Source: Macrobrachium rosenbergii
Taxonomy: Eukaryota; Arthropoda; Malacostraca; Decapoda; Palaemonidae
DNA: 64,000 bases
Reading direction: 5' to 3'
NCBI RefSeq assembly: GCF_040412425.1
Contig: NC_089789.1
Coordinates: 30,663,606 to 30,727,605, forward strand
The position numbers and the translations under genes were made by a program. Shown here piece after piece: positions 43,675 to 56,300 of this stretch (positions are counted from its first letter, which is position 1; each line of letters opens with the position of its first letter). The notes under the pieces are model-generated. The model saw only the letters and a list, made by a program, of their open reading frames with translations. It did no database searches and had not been told where the DNA came from.

Positions 43675-45375
43675 TAGGGCCTCTTGTGATGCTAATTATC
43701 CAGACAGTTACTTGTTTTATCTAAAGCAAATCAAAACCAATTGATTACTCCTTCATAAGGGGCTACAAGAGGATAGAAAACTGCTAGTGCTTAGCAAAGA
43801 GCTAAATAGACAGGCAATACATTTTACTGATAAAGAGAGTATATTCATAGGGATCACCTACTCAGATTTTCTGGGTTCCTAAAGAGTTTATCTCCTACTG
43901 CTGTTCATCTTGAGTTATAAAGTTCATATAGCTGCTAATGTCTTTGTTATAAAGCTCATTAACACATCTCATGTTCAATTGTATATTGTCTTTCACGGTA
44001 TTTCATGTAGTAGTCCTGTTCATTATCTATATGAAGAAATGTATGTATGTTTGTAAATATGTGTGGTAAAGATTTATCACAAAGTAAGCTGCACCAGCAC
44101 TCTTTATTATTTTTACTGATTGTTAAAGAAGTTTCAGTTAGTCATTTTATTTGAATGCTTATCTATTTTACCATATCATTTTCATAGCTAGCGTAAATTT
44201 CTATGAGTACTTTTTTACGTAAAATCCTCGGATGTCTGTGTTCAAAAAATATTCCTAAGTTCAAACGCAACATTTTGTTTGAGCTTCATTCACGAATGGT
44301 AGTCGTTTTGCATATAGTTCCAAATAATTTCTTTTTGGGGGGAGTGTTTTCACAAAGTCATTGTTCAGTGCCATGGCTAGATGTAAGGATCAAGATGTAT
44401 TAATGTGATACACGTGGAGTTTTATGCTCGACCTTTCTGTGTATTTATGATAAAACTATAAATGTGGACGGCAAGTCTCTTCAAACGTGAGAGAAAAGAA
44501 TGTCGGACAGTGGTGACATTTTCTGCGTTTGGTTTCGTGACTATCGCGAGTGCAGTACTATACCATTGTATTACTAAAAGCCAAAATGTCTTGCTTGGTA
44601 AATCTGGAATGACATCGTCTTAAAAAAAAAAGAACTGATTTACGCCAACTTTGTTTGTTGTGTTTGCCCAAGAAAAATTGCGGGACCAATGGTACTTGCT
44701 TTTTACGTTCGAGATTAGCCTGCCCCCTGAAGACTCGGCCTCGTATTGTGAAGTGTTTTCAGAGGCAAGTCACTAATTCACACTATATATATATATATAT
44801 CACTATCAAGACAGAAAGTACCCATCCAGATTGCGTTTTGACTCCGATAGTCATAATTGACTCGCCAATTTTAGAATGCAGTCACTTTTGCACAGAATGA
44901 ACCTATTACATTTGAGACTCTCACAAGCAGGAACACCGTTGGTCATTCTTAACAAGTCGTGTTGTAATCATTATTTTAAACAAATGTTACAGGCAAAATC
45001 AAGTTTGCGATATGTTCCATCTGAGGTTAAACTTATAAAAATGAAACTGCTGGAACCGATTAGCCAGATCGTCAGCGTCTGAATGTATTGTTGCAGTGAT
45101 TTTTTTTTTTTTTTTTTTTTTTTTGTACAAGGATGTGCATGATGATGTAATAACTGTGTAACAAGGAATTACTCTCTCTCTCTCTCTCTCTCTTGTGTGC
45201 TCCATAGCCTTAATAATTTAGTGGAAAAAAATAACAGAAAATCTTGGCTGAGCCAATATAAAACAGAAGTGTAATTGTACATATATAAATTATATAGATT
45301 TTATGAATGTTTTGTATTTTTCAGCTTGGAATAGTCTACGGAATATATTTAATAAATATGTAAAAACAAAAGGGA
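43675..45375 (+). other. TBC1D30: TBC1D30 3' untranslated region (predicted)
   Basis: No recognisable coding sequence follows the stop. The segment is AT-rich, with a T-run at 45101-45124 and a short (CT)n at 45170-45193. A canonical AATAAA lies at 45351-45356 and is the best candidate polyadenylation signal. Earlier sites cannot be excluded, so the end is approximate. Confidence 0.55.
45351..45356 (+). terminator. Polyadenylation signal AATAAA (predicted)
   Basis: A canonical hexamer about 1.68 kb after the TBC1D30 stop, in an AU-rich setting; a cleavage site would be expected 10-30 nt downstream. Confidence 0.45.
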
Positions 45376-46073
45376 AATATTAGCTTATAGAGCCGTCCAC
45401 ATATACAAAGATATATTTGATTTCTGTCGTTCATATGTTTGAGTTGCCTTAATTAATGGTGCCCGCGGGGGCGCACTCTCTAGCTGTCGGTTACTTCTGA
45501 TCAGAGTAGACTTTGAAAAGTAGCTCAAGTTCTCGTTTATTTCCACCGGAATTGTGTTTATATTCTGGGCTATGGCGGCGACGAGCAGGACTGATGTCTC
45601 TGTGGTTCTGGGGGAAGAGTGGCTTCTGAGGAGCAATAGTTCGTGCACTCCATAATCGTTGCTTCTCGGTGGAGGCAGTGCTTCTCTTCTCCAAGAGGTG
45701 TTCATTGCTTCAAGTAGAAGACACAAGACGGGTAACGCTTCTCAAATAATGAAATGTGAGGCAAAGAAGCTGCATGGGTCAGATGTTATTCACTGGCATC
45801 ATTGCAGACTGTTTAAAAGTATCCTACAGTGATGAGTATGTGTTTGCTCACCAACAGATTAAATAAAAAGTGGGTGAAATACCAGATAGATGCGTTGTAT
45901 AATTAAAATGATTGAATTTAAGTGTACAGTAAAGTAGTTCAAACTGTTGAATCTGAAGAAAATGCTGTTTTCATAAAAATAAAAAGTAAAATGTAGGTAA
46001 AAACAACCTAATGTGACAAGAGTTGTTCTCCCACAAAAATACAGTAACTTGTAATTTAGAATCAAGCTTTACT

Positions 46074-46188
<115 letters not shown>

Positions 46189-46924
46189 TCCAGCATTATT
46201 AAGGAATTGCAGTTCTTTGATAGCAAGTCTTCTCCTTCGCAGCCTAATCCCAAGTTGGGGTCGCTGTTTTGAATGAGCCTCCTCGAGCTGTTTCTATCTT
46301 GACCTCCTTAACCGGGTTTGGGACCAGCGCTGAGTTGGGCTGGAGTCCCCACCTCTACCCCCTACCCCCAAGTGGCCAGGTTTCTTCTATGATAACAAGG
46401 GACTTAATCACATTTGTTAAGTGGAACTGCTTTAAAATTCATCATTATTATTATTTTAATAGCATTACATATTTGTCGTGATTCCCCCCCCCACTCTCTC
46501 TCTCTCTCTCTCTCTCTCCTCCTACTCCTCCTCCTCCTCCTCCTCCATTTAGTCATTATTCCCTCTTGCTCGTTATTACCATTATCAGAACTGGAAATCA
46601 TATTCGACAAAGGACCGGACTGTCATTATATTAGTTGAGTGTTTTCTTATTACCTCTAAATAACACTTCAGCTTTGAAGAGGCGTAGGTCTACTACTACC
46701 CTCCCCCTCCCTTTATTTTCCCGTATCCCTCGGGCGTGGGCAAGATACAGACACAGAGTTCCTCATACCGATGATATAAGCATCTGAATATTCCTACCTG
46801 CAAATGAGTCACTTCAGCTCTTTTCCCAGATGTTCGTGATAAGGACTGAAGCACATCTCGACTTCTTCACACTTATTTTGAACACGCTTGTCACTGCAAA
46901 GACTTGGATGCAAGTAAAAAAAAA

Positions 46925-47010
46925 AAATAATGACATTCTAGCGCCCGTGGCAGGATTCGAACTCGCACTCGATATGTTGGAATGATGTTAGCGTTAACTG
47001 GACCTATAAG
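46925..47010 (-). mobile_element. Possible tRNA-derived SINE fragment
   Basis: The reverse complement contains GAGTTCGAATCCTGCCACGG followed by GCGCTA and a T-run, a good Pol III B-box and acceptor-stem-like 3' half. The rest of a tRNA cloverleaf is not evident, so a SINE fragment is more likely than a tRNA gene. It differs from the SINE at 3431-3717. Confidence 0.4.
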
Positions 47011-47112
47011 CGTATTCAGAAAGTGTGAAGAAATCGAAAAGAGAAGATAATAGGTCATTGTGGCTACTACAAATACATATGTATCTGGTAAAGAAGTAAC
47101 CTGACACACACA

Positions 47113-47265
47113 ACTTCAGGGAGCCGGGTACGCATTTTATAAAGTAAAGTACATTTTTTACCATACATTCCATAAGCATCTTTATTTTCGACTATTATGT
47201 TTATTAGTATATTTTGTAAATACACCGACTATGTGTATATATAATATATTTTGCAAATACACCGA

Positions 47266-47334
<69 letters not shown>

Positions 47335-47487
47335 ATAATATATATATAATATATATATTATATACACTCGGTGTATTTGCAAAATATACGCTTATAAGCA
47401 TAATAATCGAACTAATAAAGATGCTTATGGAATGTATGGTAAAAAGTACTTTACTTGATAGAATGCGTAGCCGACAAACCCCTGAAG
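47113..47487. mobile_element. Fold-back element with (TA)n centre
   Basis: The left arm (47113-47265) contains ACTTCAGGG, TACGCATTTTATAAAGTAAA, TACCATACATTCCATAAGCA and a TTTTGCAAATACACCGAGTG end. The right arm (47365-47487) is its reverse complement with a few differences, e.g. TGCTTATGGAATGTATGGTA. The loop is a (TA)n tract (47271-47363). No coding capacity; MITE-like. Confidence 0.8.
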
Positions 47488-48648
47488 TAACGAAAATGCC
47501 TGCCTACGGCCCGTCATCAGATGCCGGAAAATGTCGTCCGTTTGACACCGCCTTTATCACAAAGAAGCAACTCGTGATGATAACAAAATTTGTGCCGAGC
47601 AAAATTGCGTGATTTCAGTCTTGCCACCATTGTGGGAAAACAGGAGCTACTTCCCTTCAAGTCTAAGACAGATGAAAGTCCCGTTCTGAGAGAAGAGGCG
47701 CCTTGTCAAAGCTACTGGATTGGAGCACAATTCTCTTCGTAACACTAATCCCGATGCAGCAGCACATTTTACTGATTTCATCCTGTGAAATAAAATGGAA
47801 TAAAAAGAATTTAGTGTTCTCGTATGTTGTTTCCATTTATCCTTCTCACGTTCCAGCGAAAGACGAATAAATAAGATAGCTTTTGCTCCCGTAAAGTGGC
47901 GCCTCAGTCATTATGGTCGCCGACTCTGGGAAAGTGATATCTACCGTAATATATCATTTTCTGCTGAGAACGGAAAGTCTAAAGATTGTCTTGAGAAGTA
48001 TTGAAATGTCAGCTTTGTTGGAAGCTAAAGACTAGTAACCCTTACAATCATTATTCAGAATGAGCAAACGTACTGGTAGAACAACCTCTGATGAATAAAA
48101 TGCGAGTATAAAAAAAAGAAAAAGATTAAGAAAGTTACCGTGAAGTCTATTTGCCTACAAAAACTAAGAGAAACCAAGCTGCAAATCCTACACCGACAGA
48201 ATTTTCAGCCAAACCCACAAAACAAAATGAATTTAAAGAGCATAAAATTTTTAAAATTACATTTAAAGTTTTTCAAATTTAAGAACAATGCTAAAAATCG
48301 CTCTAAAGATTGTTTTTGAACATTTCAAAATAGCTTTAGAAATCATTTTTAAAACATTTCAAAAGAAATTTCCAGTGTCTTTGAAACAAATCTTAAAATG
48401 AAATTAAAAACATAATTTTGGAAACTTTTGTACAAAACCAGTCTACGGGTCTCTTTGAAAATTAGAACCGTTCACGTTTGACACCCAAAATATTTGCAAG
48501 CTTCTGTGCATTGATTTTTTGAATGAGGTTGTTAGCCCCAGCCCATTTGATTACAAATACTCAAACTATTCAAGTCCGTAAATCTAAAGTTAAACCATAC
48601 TTCAAGAATTCTAACACTTTTTGCTGTTCAAGTAAAATTAACATTACA

Positions 48649-48656
<8 letters not shown>

Positions 48657-48704
<48 letters not shown>
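48657..48704. repeat. (TA)n microsatellite
   Basis: Pure run. Confidence 0.9.
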
Positions 48705-48709
<5 letters not shown>

Positions 48710-48878
48710 CTTGTGCATGTGTGGTGTATGTTTTAACTATTAAGCTATAGATAACCCATTATATAGAACTCACTTTTACCATAGGATTAACCTGCATCCA
48801 AGGGGGACTAACTATATGTCATAAGCCCTCCTCCTCCTAACCAGAGCAGGATTTGAACCTGTGACTTTTTGGGGTAGT

Positions 48879-49160
<282 letters not shown>

Positions 49161-50242
49161 TGTGTGTGCAGAATACTAGTATCATAACAACGACCAAATT
49201 TGTATTTCTTTAATTGTTTTGAGGGATGAACAAAAAATAAATTAGTCAAAAATTAGCTTTACAATATGCTTTAGGAGGAACCGCAAAATAATTTCTACTT
49301 CGACTTCAAGTTAAAATTAAGGAAGAGACCATATTCTGTACACTCAAACAGAAGGTCACCTATGAAAAGAGTTCTGCAATAACTTTTCAGTTGAATCAAT
49401 TTCTTCTGTAGCAATCTTTAACGAAATTAGCTTAGTGTGCCATAATTCTAAGCGAAAGAATCATAATAAGATTTGTGTCATTACGTACTGAAATCTCCTG
49501 AATTTACGTATAAAAATATGAAAAAGGAAAAAACTTGTGCCGATACGCACCATGCACAGTACCAAAAAATACCTAAATAGTACAAAAACAATGTAACACC
49601 GCCTGTTCTCTTTAAACAATGTGATCACGCAGGAACGATTATTATTATAAAGGTTCCTTTTCACGGTATATCTGCATTATTGTTTTAGTGAATAATTTTT
49701 TCTCTGGATTTGATTCCTTTTTTGTACTGACCTGCTACGAATGGATAAAGATAGAACTAACAACTGCATAAACAACATAAGATAACGAAAGGAAAACAAT
49801 AGGAAAATGTCTGTTTAGCGGGAGAAAGGGAAAGAAAATATCCTGTCCTATATCGGGGAAAAATAAAATAAAGAAAAACTCAGAGTAGGGCTCTTGATTT
49901 TGTGACCAGGAGCTTAGGAGTTACCGCTGCAAAGAACACATTCCATCCAGGCCACTCAAAACTGCTATCGAGCCGTTTCCAGGGCGTATCCCTACTACTA
50001 CAACCACTATGATCTCGATAACTGACCACCGTCTGACATTAAAATAAAAATCGCATGAGTGAAAAAAAACATAAAATAACAAGGAAAATCAGTGTCATGT
50101 AAAATACGGGCTAATTAAGAGTGTATTATAAGATTAAAAAGTTCGACATTTAACTCGGATGGTACCTGGTGTGAGGTGTGCACGCAACTGTGATCACGGA
50201 GTTGGTGCGGCCGTAACCGTAACAGTAATTGTTTTTGCAACC

Positions 50243-50360
50243 ATGGCCCAAAATCCTCTCTTATGTTACAGATATAGCAAGCGATTCTTGCGGACAGTGA
50301 AGAGCCGTGCTTTTCAGACATCAGCAACAGTAAACCTAAAACCAAAAGAGGATTCTTATG
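50243..50360 (+). CDS. MRPS35: MRPS35 exon 1 (mitochondrial presequence)
   Basis: 39 codons plus one nucleotide, ending at TATG|GTAAGT. It encodes the basic presequence and the beginning of the mature protein. Presequence cleavage probably falls after the Arg-rich segment near residues 17-23, but the site is not determined. Confidence 0.88.
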
Positions 50361-53300
50361 GTAAGTCTGGCTATGTAAGGTCTCGTAGTCCTAAGGCAAC
50401 CAACCGTTTGTGTGTCATGGGACGTTGGACTAGGCTATCCCAGGCTAGGTCTTATGTGTTGGTAAATACTAGTTTACGTGCGAATCTGAGACCGTGTTCA
50501 GTACGAGAACCTCGGGGACGAATGTTTGAGACGGAGCTGATGCTGAGTAGGGGAGACAGGGACAGGTCTAGGCGTGAGAAATCTGACGTGAAAATGGGCC
50601 AAATTTAACCTTATCCTACCTAGAGTGCTGTATCTTGACCTAACCAGACCTTACCTTTCTAACCTGACTTAGGGCGCCGCTCCCTGACCTGGCCGGGCGG
50701 CCTTCGCCCTTCGCCCTTCGCCCTTCTTGAAACCCCGTAACACTGAATAGCAGTTAGGCTACAGACCGATGGGACTAAATTTTAGGAGGCGAAATTTTGA
50801 ACGCCTAACCCTGTCTCCATACTCTGCATATTACCCCGAAAGACAGTAACTATCACAAACGGAAATGTAAGGAAAAAATAAAGAAAAGTCAGTAAATATC
50901 CCAGTCAGTGACTGACGGGAACCAGGCCGCGGTATTGGTGTTCAGTCTTACCCGAAACATTAATAATAGCCTGCTAAACTGATTTTTGGGCCTGGCCTGC
51001 CATTCAGCATTTTTTTACTAGGAACAAATGGCTGTAAAACCCCAGGGACTAGTCTTTCACGACTTCCACAGCACATTTTCAGAGCATCATTCGCCAGTCA
51101 GGAAGAATCAAAACTGTATGTTCCATATACCCACGCTCTGATCCAGATGCAGCCGTTCTTTCCTATTCTGGCCCCCAAAGAGGAACCATGTGACGTGCAT
51201 GTTTGTTTACTGTTGCAACATGTGGCAAATTTGACGCCATAGAAACTGTTGTTCGAAACGCTATATGGAAGGTGTTTCGTTTAAAAATCTGCCATATCGC
51301 GAACTGATTACGAGTACAACATGACCCAGTTCTAGCACTTCCATGATCAAACCTCAAACACCTGAAGAAGGGTAAAAAACAATTTCAAATATGGTAAACA
51401 GCTCAGTTGTCATTTGAGATAAATTAGTATGACAAAACTTAAGAATTTGAACCAATTTCCACAAAAGGGTAGCCTAGACCAGTCCATGTGCTTGATATTA
51501 AGTGTCACTGGGGGGTCCAAGGGAGGCAAAACCTCCTGCCAGGTCAGGGCACGGCACCCTAAATCAGGTTAGGAAGGTAAGTTATGGTTAGATCGTAGCC
51601 CGTCGGTAATTAACAACCTTGTCTGAAAGTTAAACAGCCTTTCCAGCTCATGTTTGCAAGCCAAACCCTTCGTAAAATAACTTCAGGTTTGTATGTTAGG
51701 AAAAATACAAATTATTTTAAAAATATGCTATTTTTCCTTACACAAACCTGAAGTTCTGTACACTGAATGGCCCACCTCAGCTACCCCTCTCTCTGGCACC
51801 TGGACTGAAAGGCAAAGTGGAGTGCAGACTGATTGGTGGGCAGGACTTCCCCCAACCTATCAGTAACTAACTACCTGGTAAGGAAAGTATAAACAGCTGT
51901 TCTAGCTCATGTTTGCAAGCTGAATCCCTGATGTAAGGAACTTCAGGTTTGCATGTTAGGAAAAATACAAATTACTTATAAAATTTGCTATACAGTATTT
52001 AAGAACTTATAATCAGTCCATAGAGATGCTTTGCATTATTGCATTCATTTTGATGTATGCAGCTTATCATCACATGGAAACAGATCTTGTACTGAGTAAT
52101 TTAATTTTCAGTTAACTAAATTGGTGCAATCTTTTTCAGATGAAGACGAATTCCGCACACTAGAATTGGGTATTCAGAGAGCTAAACCCCAGGATCGGAA
52201 GTCTTTCGTTTTGAAACCGGTATTACCTCCAAGGTTTGTAAAACTTTTCTCCATTGTTAAATTTTTATATATTTTAAGGTGTTTGTATCTAAAAAAAAAA
52301 AGTATAGAATTTTTATGATCTAAGTAAAGTATAAGGTTTTTAATATCCAGAGAAAATACAGAATTTTTAATAGATTATCCGTTTTTTGACTGCATATATT
52401 CAAAACTAAAGTTTTCTCTCACTTATCGCTAAGTTGTTGAGGTGGGTTTAAAAGAAAGTCCTGTGCTCGGCCTAAGCTAGGCTACCCCATGCAGTATACT
52501 TTTGTTAGCCTGTGTACACGCACACTAAATCAGTAAAACCTACAGAATCCACAGAATCTAGAACAAGATAGCACTGTATTGTTGAAAATCAAATAACACA
52601 CTTTACCTGAATTAACCCATAGATATTTCACTTTACCAAGAAAGATATCTTACTCAACCCCACCTTCATGAAAAACCCACTTGATAAAATTAAACAGCAG
52701 ATAAGAGGTTGGCTCTCAAACTCTGATAGCTCTAGAGCTTGGTGAGGAACTCTTGGGAAACATTTAGCTGGGCAAGGAACATCTTTATGACAACTAAGAA
52801 ACTGTGGAAGCCAACATGAAAGAAGTTTTTAAGTTAGATTCTGGCATCTCACAAGAAAAGACAGAGGAGCAGAAAAAAGAACCATGAGGCATGACAAAGT
52901 CCCACTCAGTCACAAATTCAGTGACCACCCAAATGCCCGTAGTAGGATGAGAGACTGTCAGAAGAAGCATGAAGCTACCAAAGTGCTTAGAAGGTGTGAG
53001 GTCAAATAGGAACATACTCTTGAGGAAGATGGTGTCCAGTGGTAACCCCAAAAGTGACAAATGCTGCCGATACAACCACCATCAAGAAGGGACTAAAATA
53101 CTCATGGAAGTCATGGAACTGCAGGAGTCAAAGGGCAAATTAGCACAAAATGTTCTCTCATTGTTAGGAGTCCATCTCGCTTAAAGTGTGAAGGCAACAG
53201 GGTCAAGACCCGATACAAGAGAAGAGTGAGAGCCAACTAACATTCTCATAGAGAAGTTGGTATTACAGGAACTGAAGAACAGGGCAAACAAGAGTCCCGT

Positions 53301-56300
53301 ACATAGTAACCTGCCATTCATGCAACAGCTGCTGTTATGACTGAGGAGAGCCACCCTCACTAAGGTTACACTAAATAATTGGGACACCAAAAGATGCAAC
53401 ATGTATGGAAGTTTGTAGAAACAATATAAAAGCTTGCTCCAAAAGCATCTTCCAGAGCAAGAAGAAATAACTGTGAACAGTCAGCAAAGGAGAGTTCAAA
53501 ACTATTGCCACTTTAGCGAAAACAAGTGGAGTGATGAAAATCATCCGAGCCTCAGGGACACCTGGAACATCTGTCTTTACCACGTGAACAGGAAAGGACA
53601 TAAGAGAGATACATATGCTATTCCCAGACTGGAGTGTGACAACAATAGCCCAAGCCACTGAGTTCATGTACAGAGAACAACCACAGGAGCTCAACAAAGA
53701 AATATCCAGCAGGACCATTTAGGGCATCCTCACTCACATTGCAAGACTTTGCAGACTTCCAAAGAAAGGAATCACCCTGAAAGAAGGCACAGGTGTTACG
53801 ATAAAGCAGGATGAATCAACACACAACTAAGACCTCATACTATTCAGAAAGTGAAGAAGTCTATCACCAACTAGCAAAGAAAGTTAATCTTGTCCTTTCC
53901 TAATCACAGCAGGCTACATTCAAGTGGAAGGCCACAATTCCAAGTCAGCCACTCAAATCGGGTGGTGAAGGCTGCAGATCAAAAACCAAGTCATAGTGAC
54001 CCAGCTCCTTGAACCTAATGACCCCATTTGTTATCTAGCAAGAGGGCCAACTGTGCACCTGACATGGTCAAAGTGCCAGGAACAATAGATATGTGGAAAC
54101 AGCTGTAATCAGAATTACTCAGTGGTTTCCCGGGAACCATTAATAGGGTCTCAAAGCACACTGCCCGGTGGAGGGATCCTGAAGAACCAAGGTTCTGAGG
54201 ACTACTCCCCTCGAATATGGTGAAACTGGACAGAGGGAAAGAGCATGGAGACAACTGTGAAACACCAATGTCTCCAGGGGGATAGGGAAAACTGATAACC
54301 ACCACAAGCAGTGCCATAGAGTGAAGGTGTCAGAGTAAACCCTAAAAGAATGCTGGGGTGACAGGCCTGTTCCCCCGAAAGGCAAGCTGACAGAGAAAAA
54401 AAAAAAAGCTAAGTATACCTTAGTTTAACCAGACCACTGAACTGATTAACAGCTCTCCTAGGGCTGGCCCGAAGGATTAGACTTATTTTACGTGGCTAAG
54501 AACCAGTTGGTTACCTAGCAATGGGACCTACAGCTTACTGTGGAATCTGAACCACATTAGATGGTACTTGCTTACATCACCACTAGTATCAAAAGAGCCC
54601 AGTCAGACTTCACCAAAGTATCACCAAGGAACATCTAGATCAGAAGGTTGATGCAGGGACAGAAAAAGCAGTGGAATCTCTCCAAGAACCCCCTTCCTAG
54701 GTCAGAGGCTCACTCACACCCAGGGCCTTACTGCTCTGTCATTCCATTTACCAGGCCAAGTAGGAGGTTACTGGAGTCATTGCTTCACCTGCCTGCATGC
54801 ATAACTGGGAGCATAACATTTCCAGGTAAGATTCGACTCCAGTCAGCATTCATAGACAACCTCCCACTTGAAGAGTAAGTCTCCTGTGTAAAAGGCAATG
54901 GTTTTATTTCCCTAGCAACAAAAAACAAATCTGTAAAGTAATATGTATTTTTCCTAGGTAGATGAAGAGAGCTTCTTACCATAATCCCACCTAAACTACC
55001 CTGCTTTATCTCTTTGGCCAAAGAAAAAGTGACAAGTAACTTAAGGTGATTGAGGGGTATTTCCACATTCACTCCCCAGTTACCATCAGTTAACAACCTT
55101 GTTAACAATCACAACAATTGCTCCAGCTTATGCCGAGGATTCTCCCCAAGCAAAAGGCTCTGGTTTGCATACATAAGAAATACAAATTGCTTGAAAAATT
55201 TATTTTTATACAAGTAACTTACCCAGCAATTACTTAGCTAAGAGTTTCTGCTTGAACGGCAGCTTAAATTTTGAATTCCGCGGTAGCGATTCTTTTGTTT
55301 TGTGTAGGTGAAAAGACCCTGCCCACTTTCGGGGTAAGACAGAGGAACAACTAAGCCAATAGCTCAGTTTGTTTCTGCTACTTGTATCGTCGACACACAT
55401 AGTGTTGACTAAACAGCTTGGTTTTGAAATTAGTTGTTTCTTCCCATCCATTGAGGTATTTATTGTATGGTGGCCTTTCAGCATTGTTTAATGGTTTTCC
55501 TGTTTTTTTATAGACTTATACTGATTTTGACTGTTAGCTAGTTAGTTATATCAGACACTAGCTCTTCTAGTTTCTGGTATTGCAGCAAAGGCTGCAGTAT
55601 CCAGTTAACGAAACTGACTTATGACTTGCATACTCTTTGCACAACTTGCAGAAGGCAAGTTTGTACTATTAACCTTACTTGGGACAAAAATAAATGGAAG
55701 ACGTTGGCTTCTCATTTAAATGAATTGGAGAGAGATCATATAAGGAAGGCAGATGCTAAAGCTGGTGAGAAATTAGTTAGTCAGATGGCTCCTAAGTCTA
55801 GATATTCCTGTTGTATCTTCTATTATTTCTGCATCTCATGTATCAGTTCATTCTCCTAGACCACCTACTCCTTCCCCTGGCTCCCGCACTTCCAAGCCCA
55901 ATCACTTCGCCAGCATTGAAAGTAAGTTTGATCAAAAATTAAATATGGTGGTAGGTAAAGTGGCCCAATGAGGGCCATTGATGCATGTCCTTTTGGATAA
56001 ATTTGACAAGAAAAGTGAAAGTGAAGTGTTAGTCGAGGAGGTGGCTGTTCATCCCGCTGATTCTCGTAGGCATCGGTCACTGCCATATTCCCTTGAACCA
56101 GGGAGGAGGCATACCATTAGCCCAAGGGAGGTCAGTGGGGTCTGCCCATGAGCAGTCGGCCCCCTTAGACCAACCTGTTACATCCCAGGTTGCGTCAAGA
56201 GACAGCCGCTGCAAAAGACGTCTCGGACATGCATCCGCTTTCGTCTAGTTCAGGGGATTCTTCACAAACAAAAGGCACCAATGGTGTTTTCCCGATGAGT

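Noticed and set aside
46925..47010. tRNA gene
   Set aside because: Only the B-box half fits; no complete cloverleaf with paired acceptor stem could be drawn.
50159..50242. Upstream in-frame ATG as MRPS35 start
   Set aside because: It would add a 28-residue extension (Cys-rich, then hydrophobic) before a typical presequence, and the ATG at 50243 has a better context. Not fully excluded without transcript ends.
52794..54317. Minus-strand gene made of several open frames
   Set aside because: The frames are short, in different phases, and match no family I recognise; no convincing splice pattern.
51716..55202. LTR retrotransposon with 270-bp LTRs
   Set aside because: The direct repeats are real, but MRPS35 exon 2 lies between them and no gag-pol sequence is present, so they are separate insertions.
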